This document shows, piece after piece, positions 43,698 to 51,812 of a stretch of DNA of 64,000 nt. The stretch comes from Pseudomonas sp. GM79 (GTDB taxonomy: Bacteria; Pseudomonadota; Gammaproteobacteria; Pseudomonadales; Pseudomonadaceae), in assembly GCF_000282495.1 (NCBI RefSeq), contig NZ_AKJE01000108.1:1-64000 (forward strand), given 5' to 3'. The notes beneath the pieces are model-generated. The model had not been told where the DNA came from. It did no database searches and saw only the letters and a program-made list of their open reading frames with translations. The position numbers and the translations under genes are program-made. The number at the start of each line of letters is the position of its first letter. Within the stretch, counting starts at the first letter, position 1.

Positions 43698-44514
43698 ATG
43701 TCAGCACCCCTTCCATCGCGCCTACTCGTCACTCGTGCCAGTGGCTATATCGGTCGACGTACCGTGGAATTGTTGCTGGAGGCGGGAGCTGAAAACCTCA
43801 TCGCCGCCAGCCGTTATCCGGAGATGCTTTCAGACCTTGCCTCGCGTGGGGCCGAGATACGCAAAGCCGATTTCGATGATCCGGCTACTCTTGATCTGGA
43901 ATTCGCTGGCGTAGAGCGTCTGCACGGACGCGCTCGGAGTGCCCGGCAAGCGTCAGCGCCAGCACAGGGCAGCAGTGGATGCCGCTGTTAAGGCCGGAGT
44001 CGGACATATTATCTACACCTCTATGTCCAGTCCCGAGCCAGGTTCGCTTATGCCCTTTGCGCCGGATCATTATGAGACCGAGCGGGCCCTCGAAAGGAGT
44101 GGGGTTCCGTTCACCGTCCTGCGCGTGAATTGTTACGCGGATAATATCTTCTCTTGGTTGCCGCAGGCCCTATCCTCGGGGCAGTGGTTTACTTCGTCGG
44201 GTGAGGGATGTGCTGGATATGTGACTCGCGATGAGGCTGCCGCAGCCGCGGCTGTTCTTTCATTCGATGCTATACACAGCTGTCGCGTTGACGTTACGGG
44301 GCCAGAAGCACTATCGGCGACGGCGGTCGCGGGCATTGTGAATGAGGTCTTTGACTCTCCGATTCAGGTCATCTCGGTGAGCGACGAACAGCTCGCTGAG
44401 GGCCTGCCGGCTGCCGGTCTCCCCGCATCACTTGTCGAGTTGCTCGTCGCGATGGATGCCACTACTCGCACTGGAGGAGTCGATATTGTCAGCAACCTCA
44501 TGTCCTTTGAATAA
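43698..44514 (+). pseudogene. Frameshifted NmrA/QorB-like NAD(P)-binding protein
   Basis: The first frame (43698 onward) starts SRLLVTRASGYIGRRTVELL and runs to about GVERL; homology continues in another frame as TDALGVPGKRQRQHRAAVDA, AGVGHIIYTSM and on to 44514. The residues expected between (LLIS) are missing near 43917-43925, so a small deletion broke the gene. The glycine motif also reads RASGYIG instead of GATGxxG. Related to YtfG-type quinone oxidoreductases. Not functional as written unless there is a sequencing error. Confidence 0.75.
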
Positions 44515-44530
44515 GCTGTTATCGCCGAGC

Positions 44531-45448
44531 ATGCTAATGCTGCAAAGAAAACTGATCCGTCGTCTGGATATGATCACCTTGCAACTCTTCGTTGCCATCC
44601 AGGAGGAGGGTACGCTAACGCGTGCGGCGGCCCGTGAGGCGATTGCAGTGTCGGCGGCGAGCAAGCGATTGATGGAGTTGGAGGAGGTGCTGGGTATCAG
44701 TCTGTTCGTGCGCCAGGCCAAGGGCATGACCCTGACGCCTGCTGGCGAAACCCTGTTGCACCATGCGCGGCAAATGTTGCTCAACGTCGAGAAAATAGGC
44801 CTTGAGTTGGGTGAGCACGTGCAAGGTATGCGCGGATATGTGCGGATGCTGGCTAATCTTTCGGCGATCATTCAGTTTTTGCCGGAAGATCTGCGGGACT
44901 TCTCCAAGCAGCATCCGCAAGTCAAAACGGACCTTGAAGAACGCCCCAGCAACGGAGTGATTCAGGGTGTACTGGATGGCGTGGCGGACCTTGGCATTTG
45001 TTCCGGTGACACCGATAGGAAAGGGCTGCACAGCGTACCGTATCAATACGACAAATTGGTGGTGCTGATGCGTCCGGATCATCCGTTGGCCATTGAGCAA
45101 GAATTGGCGTTTGCCGACACGCTGGGCAGCGATTACGTCGGCCTGCATGCGGGTAGTTCGATCAATATGCGCACTCACGCGGCAGCGCGGGCAGCGGGTG
45201 AGGTGTTGCGCCTGCGGATTCATGTGCCGGGGTTTGACGCCATGTGCCGCATGGTCCAGGCCAATATGGGCATCGGTATTCTGCCGCAGCGGGCCTATGA
45301 GCTGTTCGGCCGGGCGCTGGGTTTGCACGCGGTGCCACTCAACGATGACTGGTCGGCACGCACGCTGATTCTGGTGGTGCGTGATGAAAAATCGCTGTCA
45401 CCGGTGAGCCGAATGTTGTTTGAGTGTTTACGGGGGGAGCAAGGTTGA
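44531..45448 (+). CDS. LysR-family regulator
   Basis: 305 residues from the ATG at 44531. HTH: DMITLQLFVAIQEEGTLTRA, ISLFVRQAKGMTLTPAGETL. The full effector domain is present (DLGICSGDTDR, MVQANMGIGILPQRAY). It lies upstream of and co-directional with the CoA-transferase/lyase pair, with a hairpin between. Likely controls organic-acid catabolism (inference). Confidence 0.88.
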   Translation: MLMLQRKLIRRLDMITLQLFVAIQEEGTLTRAAAREAIAVSAASKRLMELEEVLGISLFVRQAKGMTLTPAGETLLHHARQMLLNVEKIGLELGEHVQGMRGYVRMLANLSAIIQFLPEDLRDFSKQHPQVKTDLEERPSNGVIQGVLDGVADLGICSGDTDRKGLHSVPYQYDKLVVLMRPDHPLAIEQELAFADTLGSDYVGLHAGSSINMRTHAAARAAGEVLRLRIHVPGFDAMCRMVQANMGIGILPQRAYELFGRALGLHAVPLNDDWSARTLILVVRDEKSLSPVSRMLFECLRGEQG

Positions 45449-45468
45449 GATTTGTTGGTACCTGTAAA

Positions 45469-45500
45469 AAGGCCTTCGCGGGTAAGCTCGCGAAGGCCTT
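45469..45500. terminator. 12-bp hairpin, REP-like
   Basis: AAGGCCTTCGCG (45469-45480), loop GGTAAGCT, CGCGAAGGCCTT (45489-45500). The core TTCGCGGGTAAGCTCGC resembles Pseudomonas REP sequences. It follows the LysR stop. Confidence 0.6.
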
Positions 45501-45629
45501 CCTGAGGTCGCAAAAACTTTACGAACCTCCTTCGCATTTCACGAACGCTCAGTTTCCAACTGAAGGTTGGATTCCACGGGCATCGGTCCTCTAGTCTTGG
45601 CACACATTCCAAGAATAAGAGGTATCCCG

Positions 45630-46823
45630 ATGACTACCCCGCTGAGCGGAATCAAGGTGATCGAGATCGGCACACTGATTGCCGCGCCGTTCGCCGCACG
45701 CGTGCTGGCCGAGTTCGGTGCCGAGGTGATCAAGATCGAAGCTATCGGCCAGGGCGACCCGCTTCGCAAGTGGCGAAAGCTGCACGAAGGCACGTCCCTG
45801 TGGTGGTACCTGCAATCGCGGAACAAAAAATCCCTCGCCCTGAATCTGAAATCCCCCGAAGGCATCGAACTGGTCAAGCAACTCGCCAGCAGCGCCGACG
45901 TATTGATCGAAAACCTGCGCCCCGGTGCCCTGGAAAAACTCGGGCTGGGCTGGGACGTGCTGCATGCCCTCAATCCCAACCTGACGCTGGTGCGTATTTC
46001 CGGTTATGGCCAGACCGGCCCGTATCGCGACCGCCCTGGTTTTGGTGCGATCGGTGAGGCCATGGGCGGCATTCGCTACACCACCGGTACACCGGGTTCG
46101 CCACCGGCGAGGGTCGGTGTCAGTCTCGGTGATTCGCTGGCGTCCCTGCATGCGGTGATCGGCGCCTTGATGTCCTTGCTGCGGGTCAAGACCGGGCAGG
46201 GCGAAGGGCAGGTGGTCGACGTATCCCTGGCCGAAAGTGTGTTCAACCTGATGGAAAGCCTGGTGCCGGAATACGACATGCTTGGCCATGTCCGCGAGCG
46301 CAGCGGCGGTGCCTTGCCGGGCATTGCGCCGTCCAACACCTACCTGACCGCCGATGGCGCGTACGTGGTGATTGCCGGCAATAGCGACCCGATCTACAAG
46401 CGTCTGATGGAAGTCATCGGCCGTGTCGACCTGGCCGAAGCACCGGAATTCGCCCACAACGATGGCCGCGCCGCCAAGAGTGGATTACTCGACGCGGCGA
46501 TCACCCACTGGACCAGCAGTTTGCCGATCGAGCAGGTGCTGGCCACCTTGCAGGACGCCGAAGTCCCCGCCGGACGCATCTACTCGGCGGCCGACATCGT
46601 TGCCGACCCGCACTACCAGGCGCGGGACATGCTGCTCAGTGCTGAACTGCCCGGAGGCGTGAAGGTGAAGATGCCCGGTATCGTGCCGAAACTGTCCGAG
46701 ACGCCGGGCGGCGTAAACTGGTCGGGACCGACTTTGGGTCAGCACACCGATGGAATTCTGGCTGAGCTTGGCCTCACCGGCCAGGACATCGAACGGTTGA
46801 AAGCCGAAGGGGTGGTGCAATGA
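45630..46823 (+). CDS. CaiB/BaiF (family III) CoA-transferase
   Basis: 397 residues from the ATG at 45630 (AAGAGG upstream). Family III signs: GIKVIEIGTLIAAPFAARVL, GAEVIKIEA, NKKSLALNLKSPEG, ADVLIENLRPG and GYGQTGPYRDRPG. It moves CoA between carboxylic acids. Coupled by ATGA overlap to an HMG-CoA-lyase-like gene, so the pair may activate and cleave a branched dicarboxylic acid such as a glutarate or citramalate derivative (inference). Confidence 0.9.
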   Translation: MTTPLSGIKVIEIGTLIAAPFAARVLAEFGAEVIKIEAIGQGDPLRKWRKLHEGTSLWWYLQSRNKKSLALNLKSPEGIELVKQLASSADVLIENLRPGALEKLGLGWDVLHALNPNLTLVRISGYGQTGPYRDRPGFGAIGEAMGGIRYTTGTPGSPPARVGVSLGDSLASLHAVIGALMSLLRVKTGQGEGQVVDVSLAESVFNLMESLVPEYDMLGHVRERSGGALPGIAPSNTYLTADGAYVVIAGNSDPIYKRLMEVIGRVDLAEAPEFAHNDGRAAKSGLLDAAITHWTSSLPIEQVLATLQDAEVPAGRIYSAADIVADPHYQARDMLLSAELPGGVKVKMPGIVPKLSETPGGVNWSGPTLGQHTDGILAELGLTGQDIERLKAEGVVQ

Positions 46824-47761
46824 TCCGCGACTTTTCCGAGACTCTGATCGTTCAGGAAGTCTCCCCCCGCGACGGCTTGCAGATCGAGCCGACCTGGGTC
46901 GAAACCGCCGACAAAATTACGTTGATCAATCAGCTATCACTGGCCGGTTTCAGCCGGATCGAAGCGGGCTCATTTGTCTCGCCCAAAGCCATTCCGGCCC
47001 TGCGCGACGGCGAGCAAGTGTTCCAGGGCATTGCCCGGCAGCCGGGTGTGATCTATGTGGCGCTGATCCCCAACCTCAAAGGCGCGCAACGAGCGCTGGA
47101 GGCCAAAGCAGATGAACTGAACCTGGTGATGTCCGCCAGCCAGACCCACAATTTGGCAAACATGCGCATGAGTTGCGAGCGTTCGCTGGCGGCATTCGGT
47201 GATGTGGTCGAGTTTGTCAGCGGCTCATCAGTGAGGCTCAACGCGAGCATCGCCACCACCTTCGGTTGCCCGTTCGAAGGCATGATTGATGAAGACCGTG
47301 TGCTACAGATTGTCGACGCCTATCTGGAACTCGGCATGCAAGGCATTACCCTCGCCGACACCACCGGCATGGCCAATCCGCGACAGGTTGATCGACTGGT
47401 GCGGCGGGTATTGCAGCGCGTGCCCTCGGCCGATCTGACCCTGCATTTTCATAACACCCGCGGCCTCGGCTTGTGCAACGTGCTGGCCGCCTATGAGGCC
47501 GGCGCGCGGCGTTTCGATGCGGCGCTGGGCGGGCTCGGCGGTTGTCCGTTTGCGCCGGGCGCCTCGGGGAATATCTGTACCGAGGACCTGGTCAACCTGT
47601 GCGATGAAATGGGTATCCACACTGGTATCGATCTGCCGCTGCTCCTGCGATTGTCCCGAGGATTGCCCGCGCTGTTGGGCCATGAACTACCGGGCCAGGT
47701 GGCCAAGGCCGGACGCAACTGCGACCTGCATTCGGCGCCGGACACCCTGGCAACGCTTTAG
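46820..47761 (+). CDS. Hydroxymethylglutaryl-CoA lyase-like aldolase
   Basis: 313 residues. HMGL/DRE-TIM fold: VQEVSPRDGLQIEP (S-P-R-D-G-x-Q, metal and substrate residues), LHFHNTRGLGLCNVL (metal-binding H-x-H), and the catalytic-loop cysteine segment GLGGCPFAPGASGN. Cleaves a 3-hydroxy-3-methyl acyl-CoA to acetyl-CoA or pyruvate plus a keto acid. Operon with the CoA-transferase. Confidence 0.9.
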   Translation: MIRDFSETLIVQEVSPRDGLQIEPTWVETADKITLINQLSLAGFSRIEAGSFVSPKAIPALRDGEQVFQGIARQPGVIYVALIPNLKGAQRALEAKADELNLVMSASQTHNLANMRMSCERSLAAFGDVVEFVSGSSVRLNASIATTFGCPFEGMIDEDRVLQIVDAYLELGMQGITLADTTGMANPRQVDRLVRRVLQRVPSADLTLHFHNTRGLGLCNVLAAYEAGARRFDAALGGLGGCPFAPGASGNICTEDLVNLCDEMGIHTGIDLPLLLRLSRGLPALLGHELPGQVAKAGRNCDLHSAPDTLATL

Positions 47762-47805
47762 CACCTCAACCAGACAACAAAAACAATCTGACAACTACAG
47801 GGCGT

Positions 47806-47878
47806 GGTGTCGGGTGGCTCCGAGTACTTTGGTAATGTCCTTGTCCAGGGGCGTTATTTAGCAGAAAAATATAGCTCT
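47806..47878 (-). pseudogene. Broken 5' fragment of a second topB
   Basis: The minus strand encodes TPLDKDITKVLGATR, aligning with KPSQGRDIAKVLGTTR of the intact topB start; the preceding LYFSAK-like codons are in a different frame with a stop. The nucleotide identity (GGGTGG-TCCGAGTACTTTGG core) is evident. It marks the right edge of the 41.6-47.8 kb insertion. Confidence 0.75.
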
Positions 47879-48111
47879 TAAGCCAGCCGAAAGTGTGTAG
47901 AAGGCAGAGAAGAGATAAGTCACCTGACTGCCCATGCAATACGTTGCTGGGCGTCCAAGTTCATCACACTTTTCCAACGTGTATTTCGATGGAAAAGTAA
48001 TGGTACGGAATCCAGCTGTCCGAGCCTCGACTCTAGCCTCCCTTGTTCACGTAGGTGTATGACCTCTGTTGAGGAGCTTCGCGTTAGGGGGCAATCCCAT
48101 GCTGTAGTGGC
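47879..48111. other. Spacer between topB fragment and ssb
   Basis: No gene seen on either strand. Probably leftover ICE sequence downstream of ssb. Confidence 0.3.
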
Positions 48112-48570
48112 TTATGATCTTCTGCGCCTTATGGGTTTCGATTCTGGTGAACTAGCCTGTGCTGGACTTTGCCCATTGTGTTTTTCGGGAGGCGCTTGTT
48201 CACTAGATCGCTCCCGCATGGCCACGCTTTGCACTCGGTGAGGGAGGATGCCAACTCGACGGGCCTCGATCTTGAAGGTCACTCGCGCATTGTCTTCGCT
48301 GTCCTCCCACTCATCGCGCACGGTGCGGCCTTCGACCAGCACACGCATGCCTTTCTGGTATAGCGTGCTCCAGTGTTCAGCCTCACGGTGCCAGAGCTCA
48401 ACCGGTGCCCAATAGCCGCCTCGATCTTCATAGCTGCCATCGCGTGGCACAGGGTTGTCGAAGTACACATTCAGTCGCAGCAAACGCCGTGGCTCGTCAT
48501 TGCCTGATGGAAATTCCTGGAACTCTGGCGCACTGCCGATATTGCCTTCGCCGACAAAAAAAGTACTCAT
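48112..48570 (-). CDS. ssb: ICE single-stranded DNA-binding protein
   Basis: 152 residues. OB-fold pattern: MSTFFVGEGNIGSAPEFQEF, RLLRLNVYFDNP, YWAPVELWHREAEHW and YQKGMRVLVEGRTVRDEWED. A Ser/Pro/Arg tail replaces the acidic DDDIPF tip of chromosomal SSB. ICE-type SSB coats DNA during replication or transfer. Start overlaps the DUF3158 stop (ATGA). Confidence 0.88.
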   Translation of the reverse strand: MSTFFVGEGNIGSAPEFQEFPSGNDEPRRLLRLNVYFDNPVPRDGSYEDRGGYWAPVELWHREAEHWSTLYQKGMRVLVEGRTVRDEWEDSEDNARVTFKIEARRVGILPHRVQSVAMRERSSEQAPPEKHNGQSPAQASSPESKPIRRRRS

Positions 48571-49085
48571 CCTGATACCACCACTGCGGTTGTGAGTTGG
48601 CGCAGTAACCGATCGGCATTGGCCATTTTGATCGCGCAGGTCGATGCCTGGCGGTAGAACGAATGCACCACGCTCATCTGCAGGTTGAGTGCAATGCGCT
48701 CGCGTTCGAAACGGTGCAATCCCTCGCGTACGGCCTGCGGCAGGGTTTTGCTGCTGACCTGGCGTTCCCAGACTGCAACCCCCATACGGGCGAAGTCACG
48801 GGTACGCCAACGCAAAAAGCTGCTGCCAGCGCTGGTGTTCTGCAGCACCAATCGAATATCCAGCAGTGAGTACGGGGGATGTCCGGCCTGCTGCACCACA
48901 GCCTCCATCAGGTGACATAATTGCGCCTCGATTTCCCTCGCCACCTGCGCCAGTTGCTCCAACTCCCCCTTACCCTTAAAGGGCTTTAAAAGGCCTTTTA
49001 GGGAGGCTGCGTGTTCGAGCTGTCGATAGGCATCTGGTGTCAACACTTCGAAAGGCATTGGTTGAGTCGGGATCATGGGATTCAT
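48567..49085 (-). CDS. DUF3158 ICE protein
   Basis: 172 residues. YRQLEHAASLKGLLKPFKGK, SLLDIRLVLQNTSAGSSFLR and WRTRDFARMGVAVWERQV are typical. Unknown function. Regularly lies between the PFL_4669-type gene and ssb, overlapping both by four bases. Confidence 0.82.
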   Translation of the reverse strand: MNPMIPTQPMPFEVLTPDAYRQLEHAASLKGLLKPFKGKGELEQLAQVAREIEAQLCHLMEAVVQQAGHPPYSLLDIRLVLQNTSAGSSFLRWRTRDFARMGVAVWERQVSSKTLPQAVREGLHRFERERIALNLQMSVVHSFYRQASTCAIKMANADRLLRQLTTAVVVSG

Positions 49086-49837
49086 GCTTCGTCCTCCGGC
49101 AAATCCACTGTCGCAGATGGCTCTCCCGCTTCCTCTGCCAACGCGTCAACGTCATCCACTGCCACAGCACCACGACGAATGATTGGCGGCGCGAACTGGG
49201 AGCGACGATGACCCTCAAGGATGTCCATGGGGGGCAAACCCATTTTATCGATGGCCGCCAGGGCACGGGCGTTGTTCGCCGCCATGTCATCACGCGTGAC
49301 GCCGGCATGCCGATAGCGCTGTGCCTGACCGAACAGGCTGCGCAGCAAATGGGCGCCGTCGTCGATCCAGGCTTCCATGTCGATGCGGCCGATCAGGGCG
49401 GCGTGGTGGGCCAATAGGGTCCGGCGCACCAGGGTGTCGTAGTCGGTCAGCAGGTAGACCGCCAGAAAACCCAGCTGGCTGCCGATGTACAACGGCAAGG
49501 TGACGGGGTGGATGTTGAGGTTGTCGCCCATGTCGATCTGTGTCGGCAGGTCCTGTCTGATCCGATCCAGCTGTTGGGTCAATTCCAGCATCCCAGCCTT
49601 GGCCTGCATCAGTTTTTCTTCGAGTTGCACCATGGCCCAGTCGGCATACGGATCGTCCTGGGCTGCGGTTTGTTTGATCAGGTTGGTGACACTGATGTAG
49701 CCGGCCATGCCCATGATCGAGTGGACGCCTTCGCGTGCGGCTCGACCTTGCCAGATACGGGCGGCGTGGTGAGTGTGCAGGGTCAGGGTGATGCTGCTGC
49801 GCAATGAACCCAGGTTGAGTTGATAGTGATCGGCCAC
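49082..49837 (-). CDS. ICE protein (PFL_4669, TIGR03761 type)
   Basis: 251 residues from a GTG at 49837 (GAGGACAACACC upstream); the ATG at 49900 has no ribosome site. Family pieces: GSLRSSITLTLHTHHAARIW, GREGVHSIMGM-type loop, YIGSQLGFLAVYLLTDYDTL and GQAQRYRHAGVTRDDMAAN. Unknown role, probably DNA processing. Operon with DUF3158 and ssb. Confidence 0.82.
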   Translation of the reverse strand: MADHYQLNLGSLRSSITLTLHTHHAARIWQGRAAREGVHSIMGMAGYISVTNLIKQTAAQDDPYADWAMVQLEEKLMQAKAGMLELTQQLDRIRQDLPTQIDMGDNLNIHPVTLPLYIGSQLGFLAVYLLTDYDTLVRRTLLAHHAALIGRIDMEAWIDDGAHLLRSLFGQAQRYRHAGVTRDDMAANNARALAAIDKMGLPPMDILEGHRRSQFAPPIIRRGAVAVDDVDALAEEAGEPSATVDLPEDEA

Positions 49838-50050
49838 GGTGTTGTCCTCGCATAAGCTTGGACGGGAATGTTGCGACACATGAGGGTCAAGGGCAGCCAA
49901 AAAGCTGAATGCGGTCTGTTCGGTTTGGTTTGAGAGGGTTAATTTCGGAGACGTTCGCGAGTGACACCGGTGGCATCATTTCCATGGATGGCGATAGCCG
50001 TATCGGTTGGGTGGCGCAGGTTCACCCCCTCGCGATCTCACAGTAGAACT

Positions 50051-50085
50051 CAGTAGATTTGATGCCACTGGCATCAAATCTACTG
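50051..50085. repeat. 35-bp palindrome with perfect 17-bp arms
   Basis: Arms CAGTAGATTTGATGCCA (50051-50067) and TGGCATCAAATCTACTG (50069-50085) around a single C. It covers the TAG stop of the replication-type gene (50082-50080). A CAGTAGA copy lies just to its left. No T tract follows, so it is not a standard terminator. Confidence 0.85.
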
Positions 50086-51267
50086 ATGTCCAGGGCGTTT
50101 GCTGCGCAGTTGGCGTAGCTCATTCAGGCACGCTTGGGCGAGGGCGGAAGCGGGTTCGCCCTGTTGTCGGGACGGGCGTGACGGTGCTGTTGGGGGCGGT
50201 TCTGCGTCGGGTGAGGGCTCTGTCTGACCTGCCCAAGGACGAAAGTCGCCTTTCAGTGCGCGCTGGATCAGGCCCATCAGATACGCCGCTGGCTTGCGGA
50301 TACCGCCGGCCGCACAGCGTGCACCGGCTTCATTGAGCACTGCCTGCCTATCTGCCAAATGGAGTTTGTTCAACGCCACGGCGATAGCCTGACGCTCGCT
50401 TGGACTCAGGTGCAGCGGATCGGGCCAGAGCAGGTTATCCACTGCTGGGGCCACGCGCGGTACAGTACAAGTACTTTCTTTTAATACAGTACAGGCGGCG
50501 TTCGGATTCCGAACGCCGCTGGAAACACTGGCGTTCAAGCCCTGTTCGGAATCCGAACGAGGGCCTGCACGATTCCGAACGAGGTGACCTTCCCCCAGTT
50601 CGGAATCGTGCATAGTGGCATCGGTTGCCTGATCCAATCCTTGCTGCATCCAGTGTTCGCCCCAACTGTCGAGCCGCGTGGGTAGCTGACCTAAATCGAT
50701 ACGGGTGTCCTGGTGAATTTCTTCCAGAACATGCTGAGCGACAATGCGCACAGCCTTCGTCGCATGACCGAGGGCATGTCCGACTAGTTCCAGGTAATCC
50801 TGATCCAGCTCCATGGCTTCGGCGGGGGTTAACGGTTCATCGTGCAGGACGTATAGAGAACCTTGTAGGCGCCCGCTGAGCTGATCGCGACCACGACTCA
50901 CCAAGCTGAGCCAGCGTGTCAGCCTGAGCATCGTCAAGACGCGAGCGATGGTTTCACGGGAGGCTGACGTGCCATAGGGCACGCTTGATAGGTAAGGCTG
51001 CAAATCCTCATAGCGCGGCGTGACCACGCCCTGGCCCTGTAGCAAGAGTCGAAACACTTGCCAGGCATTACGTTCCAATGGCGTCAGCCGATGATCCAAG
51101 AGCAGCCGACGTGGCACGACTTCGAGTGATTGGCCACTGAACAGAAAGCCAGCCTGCAGAGTCTGGTTGGAAGGTTGTTGGGTGGTAGGGCATGCGGGCC
51201 AGCGTTCACTCAACTGCTGGGTGCATTGCTGCAGGACACGCTGCCAGCGACTGGAAGGGGTGTTCAT
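50080..51267 (-). CDS. STY4528-type ICE replication protein
   Basis: 395 residues from the ATG at 51267. GFLFSGQSLEVVPRRLLLDH and LTPLERNAWQVFRLLLQGQG, then a winged-helix-like segment (SRETIARVLTMLRLTRWLSL); the C-terminal part has RQAIAVALNKLHLADRQAVL and AAYLMGLIQRALKGDF. Annotated elsewhere as a pathogenicity-island replication protein. The stop codon lies in a 35-bp palindrome. Overlaps the DUF2857 gene by four bases. Confidence 0.82.
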   Translation of the reverse strand: MNTPSSRWQRVLQQCTQQLSERWPACPTTQQPSNQTLQAGFLFSGQSLEVVPRRLLLDHRLTPLERNAWQVFRLLLQGQGVVTPRYEDLQPYLSSVPYGTSASRETIARVLTMLRLTRWLSLVSRGRDQLSGRLQGSLYVLHDEPLTPAEAMELDQDYLELVGHALGHATKAVRIVAQHVLEEIHQDTRIDLGQLPTRLDSWGEHWMQQGLDQATDATMHDSELGEGHLVRNRAGPRSDSEQGLNASVSSGVRNPNAACTVLKESTCTVPRVAPAVDNLLWPDPLHLSPSERQAIAVALNKLHLADRQAVLNEAGARCAAGGIRKPAAYLMGLIQRALKGDFRPWAGQTEPSPDAEPPPTAPSRPSRQQGEPASALAQACLNELRQLRSKRPGHQ

Positions 51268-51812
51268 GTTCCATTGCTGTACTGGTCGATCTGCTGCCAG
51301 ACGATGGTCAAGCTGATTTGTTGCTCCTCCGCCAGCATCATCATGGCGTCGAGCTGATCCTCGGTATCGTCCTGAACGCGTAGCTGGCACCAACGCTGCC
51401 AGAGCGCATGCTCCTGCGCTTCGCTCAAATGCTGAGGGCGGCCCTTACGAGTTTCTATCTTGAGTAGACGCCGGCGCAGGGCGGTTTCCGAATGTGCCAA
51501 GCCGAAGCACTGGTACATGATGCTGCTGCTGGCACCCAGCTTGAGCGCTCGGTTGATCAGGCGCTCGTTCTGCTCGTCACGGTCGGCTTGCTCGATCAAC
51601 CGATGCAGCACCGGTGAGTCAATCTTGACCTCAACCCAGGGTACGGAGGCATGGGCCAGGCGCGACAGGGTGGTGGGCGGTAAGGATTGCAGCAGGTAGA
51701 TGTCGTCCTCACCTAGTCCGAGTGCCTTGCAGCGTTGTAGATTACCCAGGCGCAGCTCATGCAGCACTTGAGTCAGCATGGCCTGGTTGAGCACATGGAA
51801 GGACAGGCTCAT
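51264..51812 (-). CDS. DUF2857 ICE protein
   Basis: 182 residues. LNQAMLTQVLHELRLGNLQR and GLGEDDIYLLQSL, then FGLAHSETALRRRLLKIETR, which looks like a helix-turn-helix. Function unknown, conserved between ParB and the STY4528-type protein. Four-base overlaps on both sides. Confidence 0.82.
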   Translation of the reverse strand: MSLSFHVLNQAMLTQVLHELRLGNLQRCKALGLGEDDIYLLQSLPPTTLSRLAHASVPWVEVKIDSPVLHRLIEQADRDEQNERLINRALKLGASSSIMYQCFGLAHSETALRRRLLKIETRKGRPQHLSEAQEHALWQRWCQLRVQDDTEDQLDAMMMLAEEQQISLTIVWQQIDQYSNGT

